Shown here: positions 28,519 to 38,391 of the stretch, piece by piece
How the letters are laid out: each line of letters opens with the position of its first letter
Position numbering within the stretch: the first letter of the stretch is position 1
Notes under the pieces: generated by a model
Database searches by the model: none
What the model saw: only the letters and a program-made list of their open reading frames with translations
Told to the model about the DNA's origin: nothing
Origin: Bacteroidia bacterium 43-41
GTDB taxonomy: Bacteria; Bacteroidota; Bacteroidia; Bacteroidales; Dysgonomonadaceae
Assembly: GCA_001898165.1 (NCBI GenBank)
Contig: MKTD01000028.1
Span: forward strand, 124,001 to 188,000
DNA: 64,000 nucleotides
Reading direction: 5' to 3'
Program-made: the position numbers and the translations under genes

Positions 28519-29667
28519 ATGGAAGTACAAAAAAAGAAGATACTGATGTTCCATCCGTCGCTTGCACCGTACAGGATTGACCAGTTTAATTCGCTCAACG
28601 AGTTGTTCGATCTGACTGTGGTTTTTCTTTTCGACAATATTTGGAACAACAAAATGGATCAGGCAAAATTATTGAGCCAGTGTAACTTCAGGATATTATT
28701 CTTATTGGAAGGTCCGCAACGCAAAGACAAAGTTTTTTTCCGGTTTGGGATGCTCAGGATGATTAAAAAAATACAACCCGACATAATTATGGGATTTGAA
28801 TATTCTCTTACTACACAGTTTTTGATTCTGTGGAAACAGTTGGGCATTATCCGTCAGAAGATCGGGACAACAGTGGACGACAGTATGGACATCTGCAACA
28901 ACATGCCATCCAAAGTACGATTTTTAGCCCGGAGATGGTCGATAAGGTTCTTGGATTTTTTAGTAGTCATGTCGGACGAAGTTTCCGGATTTTATCAAGA
29001 AAATTTTAAGCTAAAAGAGTGTCAGCTCATTGTTTCGCCCATTTTGCAAAATCCGGAAAAATTAAGAGCTAATGGGGAAGAGCTGGAAGCAATTGCACAA
29101 CAATACTTACAAAAATACAATTTGAAAAATAAAAAGGTGTTGTTATTTGTTGGACGGCTCGCTCCCGAAAAAGCTCTTCCTTCGTTTTTGAGCACAATAT
29201 CTTCTGACTTGCTCACGGATCCGGACCGGATATTTGCAATAGTTGGAGAAGGACCTGAACTTTCTCTTTTACAAACGATTGTAGAAGAGAAGAAATTGCA
29301 CGACAACATAATATTTACCGGGAGATTAGAAGGGAACAGCCTTTACGCGTGGTACTTATGCGGTTCGGGATTGGTTTTGCCGAGCATATCCGAAACTTTT
29401 GGCGCGGTGGTCAACGAAGCATTGATATTCGGAATGCCGGTTTTATGTTCATGTTACGCCGGAGCATCGAGTTTAATAACATCAGGAAAAGGACTGATAT
29501 TCAACCCTTCGGACAAACACAGCACGATTGAGAGAACAATGCTTTTTCTGAAAACAATAAAATCCGTCGGAGAAATTCGTTTAGCAGATAAGCCATCCAT
29601 GATGGAAAATTATCAGTCACAATTCAACAAAGAGTGGGCAAAATTGACAAATTCAACTTCCAAATAA
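28519..29667 (+). CDS. Glycosyltransferase family 4 (GT-B fold)
   Basis: A 382-residue GT-B enzyme. KILMFHPSLAPYRIDQFNSL opens the N-terminal domain. The C-terminal domain starts KKVLLFVGRLAPEKALPSFL and has VLPSISETFGAVVNEALIFGMPVLCSCYAG as its donor-binding E-x7-E motif. It is likely to add one repeat-unit sugar. Confidence 0.92.
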   Translation: MEVQKKKILMFHPSLAPYRIDQFNSLNELFDLTVVFLFDNIWNNKMDQAKLLSQCNFRILFLLEGPQRKDKVFFRFGMLRMIKKIQPDIIMGFEYSLTTQFLILWKQLGIIRQKIGTTVDDSMDICNNMPSKVRFLARRWSIRFLDFLVVMSDEVSGFYQENFKLKECQLIVSPILQNPEKLRANGEELEAIAQQYLQKYNLKNKKVLLFVGRLAPEKALPSFLSTISSDLLTDPDRIFAIVGEGPELSLLQTIVEEKKLHDNIIFTGRLEGNSLYAWYLCGSGLVLPSISETFGAVVNEALIFGMPVLCSCYAGASSLITSGKGLIFNPSDKHSTIERTMLFLKTIKSVGEIRLADKPSMMENYQSQFNKEWAKLTNSTSK

Positions 29668-29682
29668 GACAATAAATAAAAT

Positions 29683-30795
29683 ATGAGCACTAAACAAAAA
29701 AACATACTCTACCTGCTTCATCTGCCGCCACCGGTGCATGGATCTTCAATTGTGGGTGAATTTGTTAAGGAAAGCCTGTTGATCAACAATTCGTTTCACG
29801 GCAGATATATTAATTTGCTCATGTCCCGTTCTGTAAATGAAACCGGCAAAACCAGCCTCATCAAGTTGTTCCGGTTTGTTACAATTTGGTTCGAGCTTTT
29901 CGGGAAACTTATTTATCGCAGGCCAAACCTCTGTTATTACGCCTTGTCAACCACCGGAGCCGCCTTTTACAAAGATTGCCTGATGGTAGGATTACTGCGC
30001 CTTTTCCAAATAAGAACAATCTACCATCTTCATAACAAAGGGGTCAGGCAAAATCAGAATAAAAAGATAAATAATCTCCTATACCGGTTTGTATTTAAAA
30101 ACTCCAGCGTAATTCTCCTGTCGGAGCAATTATATCTGGATGTGGAAAGGTATGTTTTACCATGGAAAGTTTATTATTGTCCCAACGGAATTAAAGACTA
30201 TCAGATGGAAGCGGAACTTTTTTCATTGCCGGAAGCCAAAATATTTAAGATACTTTTCTTATCGAACCTCTTCACAACAAAAGGAGTTTTCGACTTAATT
30301 GATGCTTGTTCCCTTTTAAAAGAGAAGGGTTATCTGTTTAAATGCGATTTCATAGGCGGAGAAGGAGATGTGAATGAAGAACAATTCAATGATTATGTAA
30401 AGCAAAAAAGATTGACGGAACATGTAAAATATCTTGGGAAGAGGTTTGGGAAACTAAAAGAGATGGCTTATGAACAAGCCGACGTTTTTGTGCTGCCCAC
30501 TTATTATCCAAACGAATGTTTTCCGCTGGTCATTTTGGAGGCTATGCAACATAGCCTGCCGGTTATTTCAACTTTCGAAGGAGGGATTCCCGACATGGTA
30601 AAAGACGGAATCAACGGATTCTTGATTCCGCAACGCAATGTAATTGCACTGGAGGAAAGACTGGAGTTACTGTTGCGTTACCCGTTATTGCGAAAGCAGA
30701 TGGGAAAAGACGGAAGAATAAAGTACGAAAATAACTTTACCCTCAATATTTTTGAACACAAGTTGCTTTCCATATTACAAGATGCTATTAAATAA
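29683..30795 (+). CDS. Glycosyltransferase family 4 (GT-B fold)
   Basis: A 370-residue GT-B enzyme. It opens NILYLLHLPPPVHGSSIVGEFV, a typical GT4 glycine-rich acceptor loop. The donor half has IFKILFLSNLFTTKGVFDLIDA and VLPTYYPNECFPLVILEAMQHSLPVISTFEGGIPDMV. No membrane segments are seen. It lies 15 bases after the previous glycosyltransferase gene. Confidence 0.92.
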   Translation: MSTKQKNILYLLHLPPPVHGSSIVGEFVKESLLINNSFHGRYINLLMSRSVNETGKTSLIKLFRFVTIWFELFGKLIYRRPNLCYYALSTTGAAFYKDCLMVGLLRLFQIRTIYHLHNKGVRQNQNKKINNLLYRFVFKNSSVILLSEQLYLDVERYVLPWKVYYCPNGIKDYQMEAELFSLPEAKIFKILFLSNLFTTKGVFDLIDACSLLKEKGYLFKCDFIGGEGDVNEEQFNDYVKQKRLTEHVKYLGKRFGKLKEMAYEQADVFVLPTYYPNECFPLVILEAMQHSLPVISTFEGGIPDMVKDGINGFLIPQRNVIALEERLELLLRYPLLRKQMGKDGRIKYENNFTLNIFEHKLLSILQDAIK

Positions 30796-30813
30796 TAAAT
30801 ATTTCGTTAAAAA

Positions 30814-31746
30814 ATGCTTACAGACACGACAAAAACACTATACAGAAGGTATTTCAGCACCGACCCAAGCCCGTTCATTTCAGAAGCGTTTCTCGGGCTC
30901 GTTGAGAATAAAACCGGCCAACTGATCAGGCTGGTCGATGAAAACGATAGGTCTATCGGATTAATTTTAGGGTTGAAGGACGGCGTTCTCTGTTCGCCTT
31001 TTTCAGCCCCTTTTGGCGGATTCCATTACACACACGAACATTTATCGTATAGTGTTGTGTATGATTATCTTTCTGATTTAAAAGTATTTGTACGCGAACA
31101 CGGTTTCAAGCGCGTAATTATCACCTTACCCCCTAATCTTTATCAGAACAATATGAATGCAAAATTCATAAATGCATTTATCAGGCTGGGATTCAATATG
31201 GCAATACCCGATATTCAGAATTGCATGAACCTGAAAGATTTTGATGGCACATGGATAAAAAACACAGTAGGGCAAAATTGCAGGAGAGCTATAAAAAACC
31301 AACTCTCCTGCAGTATTGTCACCGACAAAACATCCATGGAAGATGCGTATGAAATCATCTTACGCAATCGCATTGAGCAAGAACGGAAAATACATATGAC
31401 CCTCGACGAAATATTAAAAGTAAGTGAAATATTGCCGGTCGATTTCTTCTTGGTAAAAGAGAGCTCCGGGAACAACATCGGTGCCGGAATTTTTTACCGG
31501 GGGCACCCTAAGATTGTCCAGGGTATTTTTTTAGGCGACGATATGGAAAAGAGATCGCTGGGCATCATCGATTTCCTGGTCATGAATATCTATGAACACT
31601 ACAAGAAAATGAACTTCGAATATATTGATCTGGGAATATCCAGTTTGTGCGGTGACCCCAATGTGGGGCTGATCCGGTTTAAAGAAATTCACAATTGCGA
31701 GACAACACTCAGGTTTACATTCTGGTGGAGTCCCGATAATAATTAA
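30814..31746 (+). CDS. FemAB-like/GNAT-fold acyltransferase
   Basis: A 310-residue protein whose C-terminal half looks like the GNAT/FemAB fold used by peptidoglycan-bridge aminoacyltransferases and exopolysaccharide acyltransferases. The middle has WIKNTVGQNCRRAIKNQLSCSIV, and the acyl-binding part has SSGNNIGAGIFYRGHPKIVQGIF and SLGIIDFLVMNIYEHYKKMNFEYIDLG. In capsule operons such proteins probably attach an acetyl or aminoacyl group to a sugar. The acyl donor and acceptor are unknown. Confidence 0.75.
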   Translation: MLTDTTKTLYRRYFSTDPSPFISEAFLGLVENKTGQLIRLVDENDRSIGLILGLKDGVLCSPFSAPFGGFHYTHEHLSYSVVYDYLSDLKVFVREHGFKRVIITLPPNLYQNNMNAKFINAFIRLGFNMAIPDIQNCMNLKDFDGTWIKNTVGQNCRRAIKNQLSCSIVTDKTSMEDAYEIILRNRIEQERKIHMTLDEILKVSEILPVDFFLVKESSGNNIGAGIFYRGHPKIVQGIFLGDDMEKRSLGIIDFLVMNIYEHYKKMNFEYIDLGISSLCGDPNVGLIRFKEIHNCETTLRFTFWWSPDNN

Positions 31747-31773
31747 TCATTTTAATAATAAAGAATAAAAGAT

Positions 31774-32529
31774 ATGTTACACGAATTTAACTTATTTAAC
31801 GGGTCTTTGCAAGAAATCAGCCAGTCAAAAAAACTGATCACTACCCTCAACGCCCATTCGTTTAATACATTGCATAAAGATGTTTTTTTCAGGGAAGCCC
31901 TAAAATCGAGCGATATGCTGTTACCCGACGGAATAAGCATTGTCTGGGCACTTCGCCTGCTGATCGGCGAAAAATTAAAAAAGATTGCCGGAGATGATCT
32001 GTTTCGATACGAAATGGAGCGGATTCATTCGAAAAAAGGGAAGTGTTTCTTCCTTGGAAGTTCGGAAAAGACGTTGAATCTCATCCGAGAAAGAGCAGAG
32101 AAGGAATATCCTGATATGGAAATCTACAGTTATTCACCGCCTTATAAGCCGGAGTTCAGCGAAGAAGAGAATCAAAACATGATAGACGCAGTAAATGAAA
32201 TCGAACCCGATGTGCTTTTCATTGGCATGACAGCCCCTAAGCAGGAAAAATGGGCTTTTAAACATTTTCCTCAGTTGAACGCAGGGCATATCTGCTGCAT
32301 TGGCGCGGTATTCGATTTCTATGCCGGAACAGTAAAAAGAGCGCCCGGTTGGATGATATCCATAGGGATGGAATGGTTTTACCGTCTGGTCAAGGAGCCA
32401 AAGCGCATGTGGCGCAGGTATCTTATTGGGAATACGTTATTTATTAAGCATGTCCTGAAAGAAAAATTATTATCCCTCAATAATTATAAAAATACTCAAC
32501 CCCGTGTAGTTTTACGCGATGTACTCTAA
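31774..32529 (+). CDS. WecG/TagA/CpsF family glycosyltransferase
   Basis: A 251-residue GT26 enzyme. The core includes TLNAHSFNTLHKDVFFREAL, LLPDGISIVWALRLL (with the conserved PDG), FFLGSSEKTLN and the terminal signature FIGMTAPKQEKWAFKH with GAVFDFYAGTVKRAPGWM. GT26 enzymes add the second sugar to undecaprenyl-diphosphate-linked intermediates (ManNAcA or ManNAc in known cases). Next to the initiating transferase gene, it likely performs the second step here. Confidence 0.93.
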   Translation: MLHEFNLFNGSLQEISQSKKLITTLNAHSFNTLHKDVFFREALKSSDMLLPDGISIVWALRLLIGEKLKKIAGDDLFRYEMERIHSKKGKCFFLGSSEKTLNLIRERAEKEYPDMEIYSYSPPYKPEFSEEENQNMIDAVNEIEPDVLFIGMTAPKQEKWAFKHFPQLNAGHICCIGAVFDFYAGTVKRAPGWMISIGMEWFYRLVKEPKRMWRRYLIGNTLFIKHVLKEKLLSLNNYKNTQPRVVLRDVL

Positions 32530-32610
32530 AAAACTGAAAGAAACGATATACTCTCTTTCAGAATAAACACAGCTTTGAATGTTCAATGTATTCTTTTATA
32601 TTTCGCAGTT

Positions 32611-33993
32611 ATGGAAACAGATCATCCGGGAATAAGGTTCTTTTATCTTTTAATAGACTTGTTTCTTTTAAATTTAGCGGTCTTTATTGTTTTTCAATTC
32701 AGCCCGGTTCACAATTATATGGACATACCCCGAAGGAACCTGTATTATTTGCACGCTAATATTTCAGAAATTATCGCATACATCTTATATGGTAAAAGAA
32801 ATTTTTTCTTCACCGACAAGTACAGGTACAGATTAAGAATTATAAGCATACGTTTTATTATTTTGATCGTAACCCTGTATGCGTTGGGAGAAATTTTCCT
32901 TCCAAAGGACTATTACCGAATATTTTTGTTGGAATATGTGGCGTTTTTTTACATTTTTAAGGTAACAATATTTTATTTTATTTATCAACTTCATCGATTC
33001 CGCCATGTAAAAGGATATTCACTCAACAGAGTAGTTATTTTAGGTTCAGGCAATTCGAGCCGGGTATTGGAAAAAATACTGAACAACAATCCCACGTTAG
33101 GATTCAAGTTGGTAGGATATATTTCAGATAAAGAGAATTGTACTAAAAAAGACCTGTTGGGAGGATTGAAGGAGTTACCCGTTCTGGCAGAAGATCATAA
33201 AATAAATATGATTTTTGTAACCAATCCAAAATACTTCACCATCAAAAATACGAAAGAATTACTTGCATTATGTAATAAAACCGGATTAAGAGTGAGGTAT
33301 ATTCTCATGAACGGATATTGGAACAAATGCTTGTACAGGAAGGTAGAATCCGCACGTTTCTTCGAAATGTTTAATCCCCAACAAATTCCTCTGGACGATT
33401 TAACATTACGCCTGAAAAAAAGGTCGTTTGATGTCATATTTTCATCGGCGGTCATCCTTTTTATTTTCAGCTGGCTGCTCCCTGTGCTAAGCATTATAAT
33501 AAAATTGAACTCAAAAGGTCCTGTATTTTTTGTTCAACAACGAACAGGAATAAACAACAAGACTTTCAACTGCATAAAGTTCCGGACCATGAAGGTAAAT
33601 CATGAAGCGGATACAAAACAAGCCGTAAAAAACGATAACCGGATAACTTCCATCGGTAATTTTTTACGTAAATACAATATCGACGAATTGCCTCAGTTCT
33701 TTAATGTACTTATGGGCAACATGTCTGTGGTCGGGCCGCGCCCGCATATGCTCAAACATACCGAACAATATTCCGCTTTGATTGAATATTACAAAGTACG
33801 CCATTTTGTGAAACCGGGTATTACCGGCTGGGCACAGGTCAATGGCTATAGAGGGCTGACCGATGAGCTTTGGAAAATGCAAAAAAGAGTGGAATATGAT
33901 ATGGAGTACCTGGAAAAATGGAATTTTCTGTGGGATATCAAAATTATCTTTCTGACTCTGCTAGGTAAGAATGCATATAAAAACGCTATGTAA
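32611..33993 (+). CDS. Initiating undecaprenyl-phosphate glycosylphosphotransferase (polyprenyl type)
   Basis: A 460-residue protein with about four N-terminal membrane helices, a CoA-binding-like region ([17 protein letters not shown]) and a fifth helix ([19 protein letters not shown]). It ends in the C-terminal catalytic bacterial sugar transferase domain: [26 protein letters not shown], then [26 protein letters not shown] and [15 protein letters not shown]. It transfers a sugar 1-phosphate to undecaprenyl phosphate and starts repeat-unit assembly. ATG 32611 was chosen; a TTG at 32575 would add 12 non-conserved residues. Confidence 0.93.
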   Translation: METDHPGIRFFYLLIDLFLLNLAVFIVFQFSPVHNYMDIPRRNLYYLHANISEIIAYILYGKRNFFFTDKYRYRLRIISIRFIILIVTLYALGEIFLPKDYYRIFLLEYVAFFYIFKVTIFYFIYQLHRFRHVKGYSLNRVVILGSGNSSRVLEKILNNNPTLGFKLVGYISDKENCTKKDLLGGLKELPVLAEDHKINMIFVTNPKYFTIKNTKELLALCNKTGLRVRYILMNGYWNKCLYRKVESARFFEMFNPQQIPLDDLTLRLKKRSFDVIFSSAVILFIFSWLLPVLSIIIKLNSKGPVFFVQQRTGINNKTFNCIKFRTMKVNHEADTKQAVKNDNRITSIGNFLRKYNIDELPQFFNVLMGNMSVVGPRPHMLKHTEQYSALIEYYKVRHFVKPGITGWAQVNGYRGLTDELWKMQKRVEYDMEYLEKWNFLWDIKIIFLTLLGKNAYKNAM

Positions 33994-34004
33994 GAAAATT
34001 ACGA

Positions 34005-34012
34005 TATATTTG
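34005..34012 (+). promoter_or_regulatory. Possible internal promoter before gmd
   Basis: TATATTTG matches the Bacteroidetes -7 consensus and lies 27 bases before gmd, just after the stop of the initiating transferase gene. It could let gmd-fcl be transcribed apart from the long operon. A clear -33 TTG is not seen. Confidence 0.4.
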
Positions 34013-34039
34013 CATTTTAATTACAACAGAATAATAAAT

Positions 34040-35125
34040 ATGACAAAAACAGCATTAATTACAGGTATAACAGGACAAGACGGATCATACCTGGCAGAAT
34101 TTCTAATTGACAAAGGATATGAAGTACACGGATTGTTACGCCGTTCATCATCATTCAATACGGGTCGTATCGAACATTTATATTTAGATGAATGGGTAAG
34201 GGATATGCACCGGAAAAGACTGGTAAACCTCCATTATGCCGACATGACAGATTCCAGTTCGCTTATCCGGGTAATCCAGACCGTGCAACCCGATGAGATC
34301 TACAACCTGGCCGCCCAAAGCCACGTCAAGGTGAGTTTCGACGTACCCGAATATACAGCTGAAACCGATGCCGTGGGCACGCTCCGCCTGTTGGAGGCAG
34401 TCCGGATCCTCGGGATGGAGAAAAAAACGAAAGTCTACCAGGCATCAACGTCCGAGCTTTACGGTCTGGTGCAGGAAGTGCCTCAAAAAGAGACCACTCC
34501 TTTTTATCCGCGCAGCCCTTACGGCGTAGCCAAACTATATGGTTACTGGATTACGAAAAACTACCGCGAATCGTACGGTATGTTTGCCGTAAACGGTATT
34601 CTTTTTAATCACGAGAGTGAACGGCGCGGGGAAACCTTTGTTACCCGGAAAATAACGATTGCCGTCGCACGTATTGCCCAACAGATGCAGGACAAACTTT
34701 ATCTCGGGAACCTGGATGCGCTGCGTGATTGGGGTTACGCAAAAGATTACGTGGAATGCATGTGGCTGATACTCCAGCACGACGTCCCGGAGGATTTTGT
34801 TATCGCCACGGGCGAAATGCACAGCGTTCGTGAGTTTTGCACACTTGCTTTTTCAGAAGCCGGAATTCAATTACGATGGGAAGGCAAAGGGGTTAACGAG
34901 AAAGGGATCGACAAGTTGACAGGAAAAATTCTTGTGGAAGTTGATCCTAAATACTTCCGCCCGACCGAAGTGGAACAACTTATGGGAGACCCAACCAAAG
35001 CGAAAACGCTTCTCGGATGGAATCCCCGGAAAACATCCTTTGAAGATCTGGTGAAATTAATGGTAAGACACGACATGAAATTTGTGCGAAAGCTAAAAGC
35101 CAAAGACGAAATAGACAATGAATAA
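34040..35125 (+). CDS. gmd: GDP-mannose 4,6-dehydratase
   Basis: A 361-residue extended SDR enzyme that converts GDP-D-mannose to GDP-4-keto-6-deoxy-D-mannose. NADP-binding [19 protein letters not shown], then [17 protein letters not shown] and the catalytic block [35 protein letters not shown] (Thr/Ser, Glu, Tyr, Lys) are all present, as are [16 protein letters not shown] and the Gmd-typical [19 protein letters not shown] 34040 excludes 23 non-conserved upstream residues. It overlaps fcl by eight bases. The sequence is less AT-rich than the glycosyltransferase genes. Confidence 0.97.
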   Translation: MTKTALITGITGQDGSYLAEFLIDKGYEVHGLLRRSSSFNTGRIEHLYLDEWVRDMHRKRLVNLHYADMTDSSSLIRVIQTVQPDEIYNLAAQSHVKVSFDVPEYTAETDAVGTLRLLEAVRILGMEKKTKVYQASTSELYGLVQEVPQKETTPFYPRSPYGVAKLYGYWITKNYRESYGMFAVNGILFNHESERRGETFVTRKITIAVARIAQQMQDKLYLGNLDALRDWGYAKDYVECMWLILQHDVPEDFVIATGEMHSVREFCTLAFSEAGIQLRWEGKGVNEKGIDKLTGKILVEVDPKYFRPTEVEQLMGDPTKAKTLLGWNPRKTSFEDLVKLMVRHDMKFVRKLKAKDEIDNE

Positions 35126-36209
35126 AAAGAGTAAAATATATATAGCCGGTCATAACGGATTAGTTGGGTCGGCCATCTGGAAGAACCTCCGGGAAAAAGG
35201 CTACACCAATCTTATCGGCCGTTCTCACGGGGAAATGGACTTACTGGACGGAGCAGCCGTAAAAACATTTTTCGAAACTGAAAAACCCGAATACGTTTTT
35301 CTCGCCGCGGCTTATGTTGGCGGAATTATTGCCAACAACACCTATCGGGCAGATTTTATCTATAAGAACCTCCAAATCCAGAACAACGTTATATACGAAA
35401 GTTTCAGGAACAATGTAAAAAAACTGTTGTTCCTCGGCAGCACCTGCATATATCCCAAAGAATCTCCACAGCCGATGAAAGAAGATTATCTCCTTTCATC
35501 ACCCCTCGAATATACCAATGAGCCCTATGCCATAGCCAAAATTGCCGGGCTGAAGATGTGCGAAAGTTTCAATATCCAGTACGGGACAAACTATATCGCG
35601 GTAATGCCTACAAACCTTTATGGGCTGAATGACAACTTCCACCTGGAAAAAAGCCACGTACTCCCGGCTATGATGAGAAAGATGCACTTGGGTAAATGCC
35701 TGCATGAAGGCAACTGGAATGCCGTAAGAGAAGACCTTAAACGAAGGCCTCTGGATAATGTTGACGATAAAAGCACGACGGATGAAATTATTAGCGCATT
35801 GAACAGGTATGGAATCTTTTCCGGACATGTAGAGCTCTGGGGGACAGGACAACCCATGCGGGAGTTCCTGTGGAGTGAAGATATGGCCGATGCCTCTGTT
35901 TTCATCATGGAGAACATCGATTTTGACGACTTGAAAAAAGATAAGGAGGAGATCCGTAACTGTCACATCAACATCGGCACGGGCAGGGAGATCAGCATAA
36001 AGGATCTTGCAGAAACAATAAGAAATATTATCGGTTATAAAGGAGATATCCGGTTCGATTCGTCAAAACCGGACGGCACAATGCGAAAGCTGACCGATGT
36101 TTCAAAATTAACATCGTTAGGCTGGAAATATAAAGTTGAAATCAGGGAGGGTATAGGCCTGATGTATGATTGGTATATAAAAGAATTGTTATGGAATACA
36201 GAAAATTAA
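35118..36209 (+). CDS. fcl: GDP-L-fucose synthase
   Basis: A 363-residue SDR epimerase/reductase producing GDP-L-fucose from the Gmd product. [18 protein letters not shown] binds NADP, AAYVGGI and [24 protein letters not shown] follow, and the catalytic tyrosine and lysine are in [18 protein letters not shown]. An insertion of about 40 residues ([20 protein letters not shown] and following) is typical of Bacteroidetes Fcl proteins. The fucose is presumably a repeat-unit component, or feeds other fucosylated glycans. Confidence 0.96.
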   Translation: MNKKSKIYIAGHNGLVGSAIWKNLREKGYTNLIGRSHGEMDLLDGAAVKTFFETEKPEYVFLAAAYVGGIIANNTYRADFIYKNLQIQNNVIYESFRNNVKKLLFLGSTCIYPKESPQPMKEDYLLSSPLEYTNEPYAIAKIAGLKMCESFNIQYGTNYIAVMPTNLYGLNDNFHLEKSHVLPAMMRKMHLGKCLHEGNWNAVREDLKRRPLDNVDDKSTTDEIISALNRYGIFSGHVELWGTGQPMREFLWSEDMADASVFIMENIDFDDLKKDKEEIRNCHINIGTGREISIKDLAETIRNIIGYKGDIRFDSSKPDGTMRKLTDVSKLTSLGWKYKVEIREGIGLMYDWYIKELLWNTEN

Positions 36210-36661
36210 TAGAAATCGAATTAAGGGAATTCGATCGTGAAACGTTGGAGAAGTCGTGGGAATGGCTAAATGACCCACAATTAAAAAGTCTGACAATGAC
36301 TCCGGATTTTGACCAGGAATCTCAGGAAAAATGGTTCGAAAGCTTAAAAACCCGGAACGATTACCACCTTAAAGCCGGATGGTACAATGGAGTACCGATT
36401 TCAGTGTACGGCCTGAAGCACATTACCGGCTCAGACGCCGAACTTTTCGGGTATATCGGTGAAAAAGAGTTATGGGGGAAAACGGCCGCTATACAGATGA
36501 TGCAGGATGTAATCGCTTATGCGAGATCCCGGAATCTGGAATCCCTGTACTGCATTACACTGAAAGAAAACAAGAGGACCTACAGGTTATGCAGCAGATT
36601 CGGCTTCAAAACAGAGAAAGAGGTTACAGACGAAACAATTATGATGAGGCTTTATCTCTGA
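36191..36661 (+). CDS. GNAT acetyltransferase (Acetyltransf_3 type)
   Basis: A 156-residue GNAT protein. ELREFDRETLEKSWEWLNDPQLKSLTM opens it, and GYIGEKELWGKTAAIQMMQDVIAYA and ENKRTYRLCSRFGFKTEKEV form the acetyl-CoA and C-terminal motifs of the RimJ/RimL-like group, often seen acting on sugar amines in polysaccharide loci. It starts inside fcl with a 19-base overlap (ATG 36191) and ends the operon. No terminator hairpin was recognised in the 74 bases after it. Confidence 0.85.
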   Translation: MEYRKLIEIELREFDRETLEKSWEWLNDPQLKSLTMTPDFDQESQEKWFESLKTRNDYHLKAGWYNGVPISVYGLKHITGSDAELFGYIGEKELWGKTAAIQMMQDVIAYARSRNLESLYCITLKENKRTYRLCSRFGFKTEKEVTDETIMMRLYL

Positions 36662-36735
36662 TTGGCAGATAACATTTCAGCTATTTTACTCATATTATCC
36701 ATATGTGTACATTATTATATTTTGAGTAATTACAA

Positions 36736-37680
36736 TCACTCCTTGAACAAAAATAACCGATTTTCCAATAATTCAATATATTTTGCTTGATTTTGCGGGG
36801 AAAGGAAAGAGGATTTTATCTCTTGCTTCATTTTTTTCTCTGCTTTGGCTAATCGTTTAAAGGCATTCAGAATTTGTTTTTCGGTCAATTGAAATTTCAA
36901 GCCCAAGTTTATAAAATCTGATTTTGTCAGTTTTCGTTTTTTCCCGTTGATGGTAAGCGCCATTTCTTCCATATCTTCCGGAAGATGCAGATTTATATTC
37001 AATAAATCATACGCCGGCGACAATGTCCATTCCTCATTGCTTAAAATTAAAGAGAAATTTTTCAGATGCATATCGTTATTTCCCGTGATGTAGCTGAAAA
37101 GCACCACTTCAAAAAGTCGAAGTAAATCAAGTAACGTATTGCATGAGTGTTCGGCAACTGCTTTACCTACCTTTTCTACAGAGCTTTTGTATTTATCAAA
37201 AGCTTCCAAAATCTGAAACATATCCAGCATATGGATTTTTTCGTTTGCTTCCGTGCGGTCTATCCGTTTGGTGATGTAAGAAAGTTGTCCCGATTTTAAC
37301 CGAATCAGTGAAGAGGGAACTACCGAAATTCCGCAAAGCTCAGCCATTCTCATGGTGAGGTGCTCGTTTTCGGGCATTTGAGGAAAAGCCTCATTTTGAG
37401 GTTTAAGAATATAGTTTCCGCCCAAAGCTCCCATTACGGTTAATCGTCCCTTGCCGCCATCCTGCAAAACATCTTTGATAAATCCTAAAGAGAGTTTTGG
37501 CTGAACTCCGGGAACAGTTATCGAACTTTCGACCACTTCTTTGGCTAATTCAGCCATTTCAGCCATGGTATAGTCTAAAACAGGCGGCTGGTTGCTCCCG
37601 AAAAAACGAGAACTACATGAAGCATGAAAATCATCCTCCGTATTCAATTCTTGATAACAATATAAACATCTTTTACTCAT
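36736..37680 (-). CDS. HipA-like kinase, short form (HipT-like toxin of a split HipBA system)
   Basis: A 314-residue HipA-fold Ser/Thr kinase without the usual N-terminal HipA subdomain, which is a separate gene upstream. It starts with a cysteine pair (RCLYC) followed by FHASC. The ATP-side loop with candidate regulatory serines/threonine is VESSITVPGVQPKLSL. The catalytic aspartate motif is ITGNNDMHLKNFSLI, and the metal-binding aspartate is SPAYDLLNINL, so all core residues look intact. Known HipA/HipT kinases phosphorylate an aminoacyl-tRNA synthetase (GltX or TrpS). The start overlaps the hipS-like gene by eight bases. Confidence 0.85.
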   Translation of the reverse strand: MSKRCLYCYQELNTEDDFHASCSSRFFGSNQPPVLDYTMAEMAELAKEVVESSITVPGVQPKLSLGFIKDVLQDGGKGRLTVMGALGGNYILKPQNEAFPQMPENEHLTMRMAELCGISVVPSSLIRLKSGQLSYITKRIDRTEANEKIHMLDMFQILEAFDKYKSSVEKVGKAVAEHSCNTLLDLLRLFEVVLFSYITGNNDMHLKNFSLILSNEEWTLSPAYDLLNINLHLPEDMEEMALTINGKKRKLTKSDFINLGLKFQLTEKQILNAFKRLAKAEKKMKQEIKSSFLSPQNQAKYIELLENRLFLFKE

Positions 37681-38008
37681 CGCTTTCATCTATTATGGGG
37701 ATTACACCTACCGCGCCAATGCAGTTTCTACAGCATGCCAACAGCAAGCCCATACGGTCATTCTGATTAAGTTTCCAGCTTTTGGATGCAATTTCCAACA
37801 ACCAGCCTTCGGGGATTAATCCCTCAAAAAACGGAAATAACCGATTGTCCTGATATACTTTATCCGAAACGGGCATAGAAAACGTTATCGGTTGCTTTGG
37901 GAAACGCTTGATGTAATCGTTGTCGTACGCGAACAGATATTCACCTTCATCTGTTTCCGTAAGGATTCCGGCAAAGTCATCTTTATAGAATACTTTTCCC
38001 TGTCTCAT
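37673..38008 (-). CDS. HipA N-terminal-domain protein (HipS-like)
   Basis: A 111-residue stand-alone version of HipA subdomain 1: MRQGKVFYKDDFAGILTETDEGEYLFAYD, ITFSMPVSDKVYQDNRLFPFFEGLIPEGWLLE, and a tail that includes MGLLLACCRNCIGAVGVIPI. In the HipBST system of enteropathogenic E. coli the equivalent HipS, rather than HipB, neutralises the kinase. The same role here is inference. It overlaps the regulator gene (ATGA) and the kinase gene, so all three are co-translated. Confidence 0.85.
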   Translation of the reverse strand: MRQGKVFYKDDFAGILTETDEGEYLFAYDNDYIKRFPKQPITFSMPVSDKVYQDNRLFPFFEGLIPEGWLLEIASKSWKLNQNDRMGLLLACCRNCIGAVGVIPIIDESDE

Positions 38009-38217
38009 GTCTCAATCTCCTTATGATTCACAGGCGCCAACTTATTCCCAAACATCATCAGGACCTGATTAACTTTTGCCAAACTAAGGTTCTCCTTACC
38101 CTGCTCTATTTTACGTACAACCGTAAGCGCAACACCTGCTCTGTCGGCAAATTCTTGTTGCGTAAGCTTGGCTTCCTTCCGTTTTGTTTTAATAAATGTG
38201 GCTAAACTTAATGCCAT
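38005..38217 (-). CDS. HipB-like helix-turn-helix regulator
   Basis: A 70-residue XRE/HTH_3 protein: LATFIKTKRKEAKLTQQEFADRAGVALTVVRKIEQGKENLSLAKVNQVLMMFG is a complete five-helix DNA-binding domain. As first gene of the three-gene operon it should bind operators just upstream and repress it. Three CAAAGA repeats spaced in multiples of 20 bases lie there (38247-38312). Confidence 0.88.
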   Translation of the reverse strand: MALSLATFIKTKRKEAKLTQQEFADRAGVALTVVRKIEQGKENLSLAKVNQVLMMFGNKLAPVNHKEIET

Positions 38218-38246
38218 AATTATATGCTTTTGCAGTTATTTTGATA

Positions 38247-38312
38247 CAAAGATATAAAATTATATTCAAAGACATATAAATATAAGAAAATAATTAATTT
38301 TATATGCAAAGA
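38247..38312 (-). promoter_or_regulatory. Putative HipB operator repeats
   Basis: CAAAGA occurs at 38247-38252, 38267-38272 and 38307-38312, each embedded in TATA-rich sequence. The spacings of 20 and 40 bases place them on the same DNA face. On the minus strand the first repeat reads TATCTTTG, matching the TAnnTTTG -7 element of a promoter, so repressor binding would cover the promoter. Binding is inference. Confidence 0.45.
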
Positions 38313-38391
38313 GATATACAATCTAATGTCCTAATCCTATAATAGCAAGCTTCCCGATCGTATGAGCCATTCCCGGATTGATTTGATTTTA

